DNA of 11,049 nucleotides from Bacillota bacterium (GTDB lineage: Bacteria; Bacillota; Clostridia; Christensenellales; SZUA-584), in assembly GCA_023406895.1 (NCBI GenBank), contig JAEXTV010000015.1, forward strand, positions 1 to 11,049. Direction: 5' to 3'. Below the pieces are notes generated by a model. It saw only the letters and a list, made by a program, of their open reading frames with translations, ran no database searches and was not told the DNA's origin. Within the stretch, counting starts at the first letter, position 1. The number at the start of each line of letters is the position of its first letter. This document shows, piece after piece, positions 1 through 6,033 of this stretch. The position numbers and the translations under genes were made by a program.

Positions 1-135
1 AGGGCGGGCGTCCCATGGACGCCCCTACGGATACAAAGCCTTTGATGCTCATTAAGTTGATTTTATATGAAACGGTTCCTGCCGCAATCCTCCGTCACGC
101 TGCGCGTGCCACCTCCTTTCAAAAGGAGGCTGAAA
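1..135. repeat. Dispersed hairpin-rich intergenic repeat (fragment)
   Basis: Several short perfect inverted repeats lie close together: GGGCGTCC at 6-13 with GGACGCCC at 17-24, CACGC at 96-100 with GCGTG at 104-108, and CCTCCTTT at 112-119 with AAAGGAGG at 122-129. The string around 90-130 resembles intergenic repeats I know to recur in gut Clostridia genomes, which often give rise to false small ORFs. The element appears cut by the window start. No gene is visible in 1-230. That it recurs in this genome is inference, since only one copy is present here. Confidence 0.45.
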
Positions 136-230
136 TCAACAAAAAAAGTATTCCTGTACCCCGGAGGGGTATAGTCTGTGGTATAAGGACAAGACCTGTG
201 GTGTGCGAGAAGCCATAGGGAGTGACTATC

Positions 231-264
231 CCGACAAAACAAAAAGCGCCCGGCTGAGGCGCTT
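231..264 (-). terminator. Intrinsic terminator of the DUF4364 gene
   Basis: Read on the minus strand, AAGCGCC (264-258) pairs with GGCGCTT (250-244) around a seven-base loop and is followed by a T-rich run. It starts five bases after the stop codon of the DUF4364 gene, so it most likely ends that transcript. Confidence 0.8.
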
Positions 265-268
265 AGAG

Positions 269-787
269 TTATTCGGAAAGTTTATCGTAGGTGCTTTTAT
301 ATATCTTAGGCGCGACATCCTTCCACTTCTTAATGAACGATTCGGCGGATGTCTGCGAGTATGTAACCAGATTGAGCTCAAACACGGGTACCTGATTCTC
401 CAGTACCTTGAGTATCACCTTGTACTCGCCTTCGTCGATCTTCAAGTAATCGGCAAAAAGCTCGGTCTCAAGGCGCAAATCAGCCCTGTTGGCTTCGCAG
501 TAGGAATCCACAGCCTTGCGCACCGATGCGGGCAGCTCCTTTTCGAGGTAAAACACCGTTTCGCTCCCAAGGTCGGTGATGGAATAGAACAGGCCGTTGG
601 GCGTATCGCGCTGATCCACAAGACGGCTTTCCATCAGCTCGAACATGCACTCCTTCAGGTCGAAATAATTGAGCCAGTTGTTTTCGGAAACGATACGCAG
701 TATTTGCAGTTCGGAAAGCTGTATATTGATGGATTTGAGCAGATATAAAATGAGCAGTTTGTTTTGAGCAATTGCTTCAATTTGCAT
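269..787 (-). CDS. DUF4364 family winged-helix transcriptional regulator
   Basis: This encodes a 172-residue protein of the DUF4364 family, a clostridial group with a PadR-like winged helix-turn-helix fold whose targets are mostly unknown. Residues 1-85 hold the helix-turn-helix and wing (NGLFYSITDLG at 64-74). Residues 86-172 are a mixed helix and strand region with no catalytic motif. I chose the ATG at 787 because GGAGG lies six bases upstream; an in-frame TTG at 805 would add six residues but has no ribosome-binding site. The gene faces away from the QueG-like gene at 897. A repeat shared by both promoters suggests that it may control itself and its neighbour, which is inference. The family call rests on recognising the NKLLILYLL start and overall length. 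Confidence 0.85.
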   Translation of the reverse strand: MQIEAIAQNKLLILYLLKSINIQLSELQILRIVSENNWLNYFDLKECMFELMESRLVDQRDTPNGLFYSITDLGSETVFYLEKELPASVRKAVDSYCEANRADLRLETELFADYLKIDEGEYKVILKVLENQVPVFELNLVTYSQTSAESFIKKWKDVAPKIYKSTYDKLSE

Positions 788-817
788 TACAGTCCTCCAA
801 ACCAAGTATTTAATAGT

Positions 818-846
818 ATTATACCATATTTTTTGATATAGTACAG
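818..846 (-). promoter_or_regulatory. Promoter of the DUF4364 gene
   Basis: On the minus strand a perfect TATAAT lies at 823-818. The best -35 at a 17-base spacing is CTGTAC (846-841), which is weak. The predicted start, near 811, lies inside the first copy of the AGTATTTAATA repeat (805-815). Confidence 0.55.
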
Positions 847-861
847 CAAATATAGTATTTA
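833..861 (+). promoter_or_regulatory. Promoter of the QueG-like gene
   Basis: TTGATA (833-838) and TATTTA (856-861) are separated by 17 bases, a good sigma-A-like promoter. The second copy of AGTATTTAATA (854-864) covers the -10 box, so a protein bound there could block transcription. Confidence 0.55.
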
Positions 862-896
862 ATATTCATGAAGAAACTATATATTGAGGATACCTG

Positions 897-1565
897 ATGA
901 TACAAGAATTAGAAGCGCTTGCCAGAGCGCAAGGCGCGGATGTTTTCGGAACGTCAAATGTGCTGGCCTGTCTGCCGGAACGCTTTTCCCGCACCCCGTT
1001 TGCCGTCACACTGGGCATAAGGCTGCTGGATACCGTGATGGATGAGGTGAAGGAGGGCCCGACAAAGCTCTATTTCAGCCATTACCGCACGGCGAACGCG
1101 TTCCTCGATATGTGCGCGCTCAAATGCGCGCTTTATTTGCAGCGCAGCGGATACAAAGCCGTGGCCATACCCGCTTCTCAGACCACAAACACGCCCGGCA
1201 TCGCGGCGGATTTTCCGCACAAGACGGCGGCGAATCTCGCGGGGCTCGGGTTCATCGGCAAAAACGGCCTTTTTGTCTCCAAGGATTATGGCCCGCGCGT
1301 ACGGCTGGTCACGGTGCTGACCGACTGCCCGCTGCCTGCTGCGAAAATGATGGCGCCGCAGTGCGGCAGCTGCTCAAAATGCGTGAACGCGTGCCCCAGC
1401 GGCGCGCTGACCGGCCGCATGTGGACAAAGGAAAGCTCCCGTGACGACATCGTAGACGCGGCGCTCTGCTCGCGGTTCATGAAGGACAAGTTCGGTATGA
1501 TCGGAAGAGGGAGCGTTTGCGGCATCTGCGCGGCAGTATGCCCTTGGGGCGGCAAAACAGTATAA
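897..1565 (+). CDS. Short QueG-like protein with two [4Fe-4S] clusters
   Basis: This encodes a 222-residue protein related to epoxyqueuosine reductase (QueG, COG1600), the cobalamin- and iron-sulfur-dependent enzyme of the last step of queuosine tRNA modification. The segment around residues 109-143 (HKTAANLAGLGFIGKNGLF, then VLTD) matches the QueG core. Cysteines 156, 159, 162 and 166 form a CxxCxxCxxxCP cluster motif. Cys191 with 208, 211 and 215 (CGICAAVCPW) gives the second. Canonical QueG is about 300-390 residues; this protein stops after the second cluster and has no C-terminal extension. It may therefore be a paralogue with another substrate. The ATG at 897 has GAGGA six bases upstream. 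It is a single gene with its own promoter. The family is clear, but the reaction is uncertain. Confidence 0.85.
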   Translation: MIQELEALARAQGADVFGTSNVLACLPERFSRTPFAVTLGIRLLDTVMDEVKEGPTKLYFSHYRTANAFLDMCALKCALYLQRSGYKAVAIPASQTTNTPGIAADFPHKTAANLAGLGFIGKNGLFVSKDYGPRVRLVTVLTDCPLPAAKMMAPQCGSCSKCVNACPSGALTGRMWTKESSRDDIVDAALCSRFMKDKFGMIGRGSVCGICAAVCPWGGKTV

Positions 1566-1582
1566 AAAACCAAAAAAAGCCC

Positions 1583-1610
1583 TTGATTTCACCGCGCGAT
1601 TGTGTATAAT
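1583..1610 (+). promoter_or_regulatory. Promoter of the tRNA-6S-tRNA operon
   Basis: TTGATT (1583-1588) and TATAAT (1605-1610) are 16 bases apart and end 17 bases before the first tRNA. No other comparable promoter was found before the terminator at 2003. Confidence 0.75.
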
Positions 1611-1627
1611 ATGAGTTACGGCTTTGG

Positions 1628-1704
1628 GGGGTTATAGCTCAGCCGGTTAGAGCGCTACGTTGACATCGTAGAGGTCGTTGGTTCGATCCCAATTAACCCC
1701 ACCA
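1628..1704 (+). tRNA. tRNA-Val(GAC)
   Basis: A full cloverleaf is visible. The acceptor arms are GGGGTTA (1628-1634) and TAACCCC (1694-1700), and the anticodon stem is CTACG/CGTAG with loop TTGACAT and anticodon GAC at 1662-1664. A T loop with TTCGATC follows. The discriminator A and the CCA end (1702-1704) are encoded. It would read the valine codon GTC (and GTT by wobble). Confidence 0.95.
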
Positions 1705-1705
1705 T

Positions 1706-1880
1706 ATCCTGCGGTGTTCGAATTGACGCCTTGATTTTAAACCTACAGTACCCTAACGGGAGCGCTCGTCCATCAGATAGGATGTCGGGCCCGCATTGAC
1801 GGGATGGCTGATGATCTGGGCAGCGTACCCACCTGCTAATGAGAGCAGGTGTTAAAACCTGGCGGACGGCATCACGGGAT
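1706..1880 (+). ncRNA. ssrS: 6S RNA candidate
   Basis: 6S RNA binds the housekeeping RNA polymerase by mimicking an open promoter. This stretch of about 175 bases has the expected features. ATCCTG (1706-1711) pairs with CGGGAT (1875-1880) as the closing stem, continued by GGTG against CATC. The 5' strand has CGCCTTGATTTTAAACC and the 3' strand has TTAAAACCTG, both of which I recognise from Firmicutes 6S RNAs. CACCTGC (1830-1836) pairs with GCAGGTG (1845-1851) as the small hairpin of the 3' bubble strand, and CATCAG (1771-1776) pairs with CTGATG (1808-1813) in the apical arm. It has no promoter of its own and lies between two tRNAs, so its ends are probably made by tRNA processing. A covariance-model search would settle the call. 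Confidence 0.82.
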
Positions 1881-1891
1881 ACATTATATGT

Positions 1892-1965
1892 AGCGGAATT
1901 GTGTAACGGTAGCACCTACGACTCTGACTCGTATTGTCTAGGTTCGAATCCTAGTTCCGCTGCCA
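1892..1965 (+). tRNA. tRNA-Gln(CTG)
   Basis: Acceptor arms AGCGGAA (1892-1898) and TTCCGCT (1955-1961) pair fully. The anticodon stem is TACGA/TCGTA with loop CTCTGAC and anticodon CTG at 1924-1926. The T arm has CTAGG, TTCGAAT, CCTAG, and a GCCA end is encoded. It would read the glutamine codon CAG. Confidence 0.94.
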
Positions 1966-1966
1966 G

Positions 1967-2003
1967 AAAAACAAAGGCACCCTAAAAGGGTGCTTTTGTT
2001 TTT
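1967..2003 (+). terminator. Terminator of the tRNA-6S-tRNA operon
   Basis: A 16-base-pair stem (1967-1982 with 1988-2003, one G-T pair) closes over the loop TAAAA. Its 3' arm ends in TTTTGTTTTT. It lies directly after tRNA-Gln. Confidence 0.92.
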
Positions 2004-2054
2004 CTGCGTGAAGGCAGACGACCCTATTGACTGAATTGAAGGGAGAGACGTATC

Positions 2055-2309
2055 ATAAAAGCTGTCAGGGTATGGGCCGCCGGCGTTTGCGGCAGCGATA
2101 TCAATATTCAAGTCACGGTATTTACAGACGACATAACAATAAAAAGCCTGACAGAGAACATCATTGAGGTGCCGCGGCCGTCTCATGAGGGTCTGTCAAT
2201 TATCTGTTTTGCTGTTGCGGCGCAGCTGTATGCATGCGGGCGCTCATTAGCAAAAGGCTTAAACCCCGATTGTCCGCGGAATTTGCGTAAGGTGACAGTA
2301 ACCAAGTAA
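2055..2309 (+). pseudogene. Decayed fragment: SIS-domain C-terminus, possibly joined to a dehydrogenase start
   Basis: An 84-codon reading frame opens with ATA and is preceded by an in-frame stop; no ATG, GTG or TTG occurs near its start. Codons from about 2112 on encode VFTDDITIKSLTENIIEVP and end in GLNPDCPRNLRKVTVTK. This resembles the last 65 or so residues of SIS-domain sugar-phosphate isomerases (the GlmS/AgaS-like C-terminus). The first codons read IKAVRVWAAGVCGSDI, which looks like two pieces of a zinc alcohol dehydrogenase N-terminus (MKAV and the RVxAAGVCGSD motif) brought together by deletion. AAGGGAG lies nine bases before the ATA, as if it had once been an ATG start. The SIS call is fairly firm; the dehydrogenase call is tentative. 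The fragment ends five bases before the hexokinase gene, so both may once have been in one sugar-phosphate operon. Confidence 0.5.
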
Positions 2310-2313
2310 AACG

Positions 2314-3630
2314 ATGAGAGAAGATAGTAAGCTGAATAGCCGAGCGGATTATTTCATCAAGGAAACGGGTATGCATCCAGACGCCATTGATCTGGATAGC
2401 TGCCTTTTGCAATATGTAAAAGAAATGAAATTGGGACTGGCATCGGGTGAAAGTATGCTCGCCATGCTGCCGATGTACGTGAACGGCCGGTTATCGTCAG
2501 AACCAAAGGGCAACGTTATCGCGATAGATGTTGGAGGGACGAACCTTCGTATTGCACGCGTAAGATGGGATCAAAATGGCACCATTTCGGTGGAAAATTT
2601 GCGAAAATACAGTATGCCCGGTGTGACTGAAGCCATCGGCAAGGAAGATTTTTTTGAAATATTGTCAGAACTGATCAGCCCTTACCTAACCTCTGCCGAC
2701 CGTATTGGTATTTCGTTTGCGCATGAAACACGGATTCATCCTAATCTTGACGGAGAAGTCGTTGCGTTATCAAAGGAAGTGCGGATAAGAGGTATTGAGG
2801 GGTCGTTTCTGGGAGTGGGGCTCAAGCAAGCATTGGCCAGATTAGGGCATCATTCGATAAAAATAGCCATTACCAGCGATCCTGTCGCTGCGGCTGTTTC
2901 TGGAATGCCGAATCCCGGCGGTGACCGCTGCGTCAACGGTTGTATCGGTCTTATACAGGGAACGGGAACAAACACGTGTTACTGCGAGCAGCGGGCCAAT
3001 ATAACAAAACTGGAAAGTACAAAAGAAAACAAAGCTGATCAAATGTATATCAATGTAGAATCCGGCAATTACAGCCGTATCCCGGCAAGTGAAGTGGATC
3101 TTTTACTCGCGGAGCAAAGCAACGATCAGACAGTGACACTTGAGAAAATGACCGGGGGGCGGTATTTTGGCGGCCTATACTTTTATGCTTTGAAGCTGGC
3201 TGCTGAAAAAGGGTTATTCTCAACTTTATTTATACAGTACTTTTTGCAGCAGAAAGAGTGGAGTACGGCTGAAGTGAGTAATATGGTACGGTACGGGTGC
3301 CAAGCTGTGCCGGTTACACAAAGCGACCGTAACATCATGATGGCAATATACAGCTTATTAATACAGCGAGCCGGAAAGCTTGTTGCAATGCAAATTGCGG
3401 GTGCGGCTGTTTTAAATGGAGGGGGCCGGGATCCTCAAGCGCCATTGCGTGTGGTGGCGGAAGGGACAACCTTTTATGAGCTTGCCGGGCTTAAGGAGTA
3501 TGTACAAGATTGTTTGAATACTTGGCTGAAGAACAGCTTGGGTATTTGGACAGAGCTTGTGAGTGTGGATAATGCAGTGCTCAAAGGCGCGGGAATCATT
3601 GCAGCTGTTCAAGGTTATGGAAATGAATAA
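2314..3630 (+). CDS. Hexokinase family sugar kinase
   Basis: This 438-residue cytoplasmic enzyme should transfer phosphate from ATP to the 6-position of a hexose such as glucose. The phosphate-1 motif AIDVGGTNLRIARV is at residues 70-83. The sugar-binding region GISFAHETRIHPNLDGEVVALSKE lies at 132-155. The catalytic aspartate is probably Asp189 in TSDPVAAAVSG, where the family usually has NDTV. Phosphate-2 is IGLIQGTGTNTCY at 211-223, INVESGNY follows at 246-253, and the adenosine region is AEGTTF at 382-387 with VDNAVLKGAGI at 418-428. The length fits bacterial members of the eukaryote-type hexokinase family. The first ATG gives the expected N-terminus although no Shine-Dalgarno site lies close; AAGGTG is about 20 bases upstream. 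It follows a decayed SIS-domain fragment. The substrate cannot be read from the sequence. Confidence 0.9.
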   Translation: MREDSKLNSRADYFIKETGMHPDAIDLDSCLLQYVKEMKLGLASGESMLAMLPMYVNGRLSSEPKGNVIAIDVGGTNLRIARVRWDQNGTISVENLRKYSMPGVTEAIGKEDFFEILSELISPYLTSADRIGISFAHETRIHPNLDGEVVALSKEVRIRGIEGSFLGVGLKQALARLGHHSIKIAITSDPVAAAVSGMPNPGGDRCVNGCIGLIQGTGTNTCYCEQRANITKLESTKENKADQMYINVESGNYSRIPASEVDLLLAEQSNDQTVTLEKMTGGRYFGGLYFYALKLAAEKGLFSTLFIQYFLQQKEWSTAEVSNMVRYGCQAVPVTQSDRNIMMAIYSLLIQRAGKLVAMQIAGAAVLNGGGRDPQAPLRVVAEGTTFYELAGLKEYVQDCLNTWLKNSLGIWTELVSVDNAVLKGAGIIAAVQGYGNE

Positions 3631-3775
3631 GTTGTGTTAAAAAACCGTGGGATGGATTTGCTCAATGAAGCCTTGCGTATAAAACCAGCATATTATTCTC
3701 TAACGGATAACAAGCTCTAGATACATATAGGAAACAGAGGGCTTGAAAACAATCTCAATGCTATAGATCCATCCG

Positions 3776-3806
3776 AAGCCCTCGGCAAAAAAAGCCGGGG
3801 CTTTTT
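3776..3806 (+). terminator. Terminator after the hexokinase gene
   Basis: AAGCCC-T-CGGC (3776-3786, with one bulged T) pairs with GCCGGGGCTT (3794-3803) over a loop of seven A, followed by five T (3802-3806). It lies about 145 bases after the hexokinase stop. The 5' arm can also pair perfectly with GAGGGCTT at 3737-3744. No intact gene is seen in the 830 bases from 3631 to 4461, apart from this hairpin and the surface-protein remnant. Confidence 0.75.
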
Positions 3807-3960
3807 GCACCTTTGTGCTGACTTATCTGCTAAATGGATTATTCCGTTTTGTTTCTTCTAAAACGACCTGCATTCCGATTATTGAGAACCATACTACCGG
3901 CGATTTGGACTTCACCATATCTTTATCGGGCAAAATGGTATCGTCCTTGGAACCAATAGA

Positions 3961-4287
3961 TCGGCAACCATCAGCATAACACCGAACACTGCCCCTGTCG
4001 TCTCGGCTGTGTCGGTATCCGGTACAGCCACATGGCCAGACACTGACAGGCGACTATGGTTACTATGACACAGAAAGCGACATCGAAGGTGGAACCTCGT
4101 TCAAATGGTACCGCGCCGATAACACATTCGGCTTGAATACCCCCCCATCAGCGGTGCAACGACGCAGACATATACGCTGACCGAAGATGATGTGGATAAA
4201 TGCATCAGCTTTGCGGTCATGCTGATCCCGCTGCTGATTATCATCCTGAAGAGAAAGAAGAAATTGGATCGAAACGAAATGATATAA
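3961..4287 (+). pseudogene. Remnant of a cell-surface repeat protein with membrane anchor
   Basis: Three frames together spell the end of a large surface protein. From 3964 one frame reads ATISITPNTAPVVSAVSVSG. The next reads TLTGDYGYYDTESDIEGG and FKWYRADN. The last reads ISGATTQTYTLTEDDVDKC, then a hydrophobic stretch (MLIPLLIIIL) and a basic tail ending at the TAA at 4285-4287. This pattern (TLTGDY, EGTSxFxWYR, ISGATxxTYTLTxxDVxKxISF) is an Ig-like repeat common in clostridial surface proteins. The first frame shift lies near 4031-4036, where two bases seem to be lost; the second is at a run of seven C (4140-4146). The jump from CISFAV straight into the anchor suggests that the end of the repeat and any later repeats were deleted. 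Weak traces of coding may extend back to about 3870 (TTGDLDFTISLSG in another frame). Confidence 0.7.
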
Positions 4288-4299
4288 ATAATGGCGGGG

Positions 4300-4324
4300 A
4301 AGGCAGTGCGGCGTGCACTGCCTT
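4300..4324 (+). terminator. Terminator after the surface-protein remnant
   Basis: AAGGCAGTGC (4300-4309) pairs perfectly with GCACTGCCTT (4315-4324) over a five-base loop, followed by a short T-rich stretch. It probably served the decayed gene just upstream. Confidence 0.65.
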
Positions 4325-4398
4325 TCTGCTACTAAGAATCAGAAGCGATACTGTCTGAAAATTCAACTTGCTGCATGACAGATTGGGATGGAACAATA

Positions 4399-4427
4399 TT
4401 GACAACACGATGATATACTGGTATTAT
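4399..4427 (+). promoter_or_regulatory. Strong promoter upstream of the leader ORF and GTPase gene
   Basis: A perfect TTGACA (4399-4404) and TATTAT (4422-4427) are 17 bases apart. This is the closest match to consensus in the window. Transcription would start near 4434, giving a leader of about 245 bases before the GTPase gene. Confidence 0.8.
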
Positions 4428-4461
4428 TTGCGCGTAATAATCTACAAGAGAGGTGAGATTT

Positions 4462-4545
4462 GTGTCGGCGAGAAAAGTTCATATGGCAATTGCATATGGC
4501 ATACTGTCGGCATACAGCCTCTCGGGATACTTGAACATGGCTTAA
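4462..4545 (+). CDS. Small leader ORF, 27 codons (candidate regulatory peptide)
   Basis: A GTG start is preceded by AGAGGTGAG (4449-4457) with a proper gap, and the frame stops at a TAA at 4543-4545. The peptide is VSARKVHMAIAYGILSAYSL followed by SGYLNMA: two basic residues near the start, then a mostly hydrophobic stretch rich in Ala, Tyr, Leu and Ser. It lies between a near-consensus promoter and an intrinsic terminator that itself precedes the GTPase gene. This matches the layout of translated leader peptides in transcription attenuation. It could instead be an independent small membrane peptide whose own terminator this is. I do not recognise the sequence. The start and ribosome site are seen directly; the regulatory role is inference. 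Confidence 0.55.
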   Translation: MSARKVHMAIAYGILSAYSLSGYLNMA

Positions 4546-4581
4546 CGTTTCAGTTTTATAGCTATACAGTTTGGTTTTCCT

Positions 4582-4615
4582 AACCGCAGGCAATGTGTTG
4601 CTCTGTGGTTTTTTT
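4582..4615 (+). terminator. Intrinsic terminator in the GTPase leader (candidate attenuator)
   Basis: AACCGCAGGCAA (4582-4593) pairs with TTGC (4598-4601) and CTGTGGTT (4603-4610). This makes a 12-base-pair stem with one bulged T and a TGTG loop, followed by an unbroken T run (4609-4615). It lies 36 bases after the leader ORF stop and 64 bases before the GTPase start. TGGTT at 4572-4576 can pair with the first five bases of the stem (4582-4586), a weak possible anti-terminator. Confidence 0.8.
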
Positions 4616-4679
4616 GTGTGTCTGACAGTGCTCGTATGAATGAATAGAGTCATCGGACAACACTTGGAGGTTAACCAAA

Positions 4680-5999
4680 TTGAACAGCACTATGAACAAA
4701 CACAATAACACAGCCTTGAATCATCAGACGCATACTTTTCAGGCTGTTGTGGCCAATATAACAAATAAGCAATGCCAAATCGTCATGAATAATAAAATCA
4801 TGCCATGCCTGATTCCGGGGGCATTGATGTCACACAGAAACGCGCTGGCTGTCGGCGACGAGGTTGAGGTGGGGCAAGCCGATAACGAGCAATACAAACT
4901 GATTGGTGTATCGCCGAGAGAAACGGCATTGTACCGGGGAGACCGCCGAACGCCCGCTGAAGAGATACTGATCGCGGCGAATGTGCAGTATCTGCTGGCC
5001 GTTGCGAGCGCGGATTACCTCATCAATCAAGCCGGGTATTTTGAGGCAGCTGTTATCGCGGCCAAACGGGCAGGCATCCGAGTGGGGCTGTTTGTGAGCA
5101 AAGCTGATCTTATCGGCGAGAGCGCCTCGCGTTTGCTTGAAACCAAGCTGGCGTTGTATCGCAATATCGCCGACGCCGTCTATTTCGGCGCTTCTCATGA
5201 AATCAACGAAGGGATGATTGAAAGGGTGAAGGGCAAAACCACGGTTGTGACGGGAGACAGGGGATGCGGTAAAACAACAGTGATCCATGGGATTTTAAAC
5301 GGCTTGAACGCAGTCACTGTCAAACAAGAAAAAGAACAAAGCACGCATGCGAGTGTGCTGCATGTGGGCCCCGAGGGCACCCGATTGATTGATACACCGG
5401 GTTTTCGAAGCTTTTCGCTGCAGTGCATCACGGAGGATGAGCGCAGAAGCGTGTTCCCGGATATCGCCGGATTGGCGGACGGATGCCGCTTTCGCAGCTG
5501 CACCCATGTGTACGAGGAGGGGTGTGAGGTGATTGAAGCGCTTAGAGCCAATCGCATCACAAGAGTGCGCTACGACGCTTACCAAACAATGGCGCAGGTT
5601 GCGCCGGAGTCTAAGAGTATAGAGAGACGTGTGCCGAAGGTTGATTACCGGCATACGGCATGCACAGAGAGCTTTGTCTGCAAGGCCTGCGGAGAACTGG
5701 TTGTGCCGGAGGGAGCCGGCAGCCGGCATCGAAACCATTGCCCGAAATGCTTATCCAGTGTGCATGTGGATATCAGGCCGGGTGACAGAGCCTCGCTTTG
5801 CAGCGGCATCATGGATCCTGTCAGCGTTTGGGTACGAAAGGACGGCGAGTGGGCCGTGATTCACAGGTGCCGCTTGTGCGGCGGTTTGAGCTCGAATCGG
5901 GTGGCGGCGGATGACAACCCGATGCTGCTGCTGTCCATTGCGGTCAAGCCGCTGTCGTCTCCGCCGTTTCCTCTGAACAATCTGGCGTCCTTAAAATAA
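4680..5999 (+). CDS. RsgA-like circularly permuted GTPase fused to an RNHCP zinc domain
   Basis: This encodes a 439-residue protein. RsgA GTPases help late maturation of the small ribosomal subunit. The permuted order is visible: an N-terminal OB-like region (about 20-80), G4 as SKADL (140-144), G1 as GDRGCGKTT (192-200), G3 as DTPGF (238-242), then the RsgA zinc site (Cys269, Cys274, His276, Cys282). From about residue 330 a second zinc domain follows with CxxC (334, 337), RNHCPKC (351-357), HVDIRPGDR (362-370) and CxxC (397, 400), which I recognise as RNHCP, a domain of unknown function. Typical RsgA is about 290 residues. The usual P-loop GxSGVGKS is altered here to GDRGCGKT. The TTG start at 4680 has GGAGG nine bases upstream. 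It is probably an accessory paralogue rather than the housekeeping RsgA. The upstream leader suggests control by attenuation. Confidence 0.88.
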   Translation: MNSTMNKHNNTALNHQTHTFQAVVANITNKQCQIVMNNKIMPCLIPGALMSHRNALAVGDEVEVGQADNEQYKLIGVSPRETALYRGDRRTPAEEILIAANVQYLLAVASADYLINQAGYFEAAVIAAKRAGIRVGLFVSKADLIGESASRLLETKLALYRNIADAVYFGASHEINEGMIERVKGKTTVVTGDRGCGKTTVIHGILNGLNAVTVKQEKEQSTHASVLHVGPEGTRLIDTPGFRSFSLQCITEDERRSVFPDIAGLADGCRFRSCTHVYEEGCEVIEALRANRITRVRYDAYQTMAQVAPESKSIERRVPKVDYRHTACTESFVCKACGELVVPEGAGSRHRNHCPKCLSSVHVDIRPGDRASLCSGIMDPVSVWVRKDGEWAVIHRCRLCGGLSSNRVAADDNPMLLLSIAVKPLSSPPFPLNNLASLK

Positions 6000-6033
6000 C
6001 GGATATCACTGAGCCACTTTTGAGCAGTTCCGG

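Noticed and set aside
15..218. 67-codon plus-strand ORF at the left edge
   Set aside because: It lies inside the hairpin repeat, has no ribosome-binding site and no protein-like pattern.
203..748. 181-codon plus-strand ORF
   Set aside because: It is antisense to the well-supported DUF4364 gene and lacks a ribosome-binding site.
2027..2056. TTGACT and TATCAT, 18 bases apart, as a promoter for the hexokinase gene
   Set aside because: It is plausible but has a non-ideal spacing and -10, and lies in decayed sequence; not strong enough to list as a feature.
1655..2186. Two minus-strand reading frames (1655-1915 and 1938-2186)
   Set aside because: They run antisense through the tRNA genes and the 6S RNA or through the SIS remnant, and have tRNA-derived peptide ends such as GIEPTTSTMST and SGTRIRT that are typical false ORFs.
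3652..3720. 22-codon ORF after the hexokinase gene
   Set aside because: An ATG and stop are present but there is no clear ribosome site or family pattern; too short to support.
4368..4583. 71-codon ORF overlapping the leader region
   Set aside because: It begins upstream of the TTGACA box, so its start would not be on the transcript, and it has no ribosome site; the 27-codon ORF in another frame is better supported.
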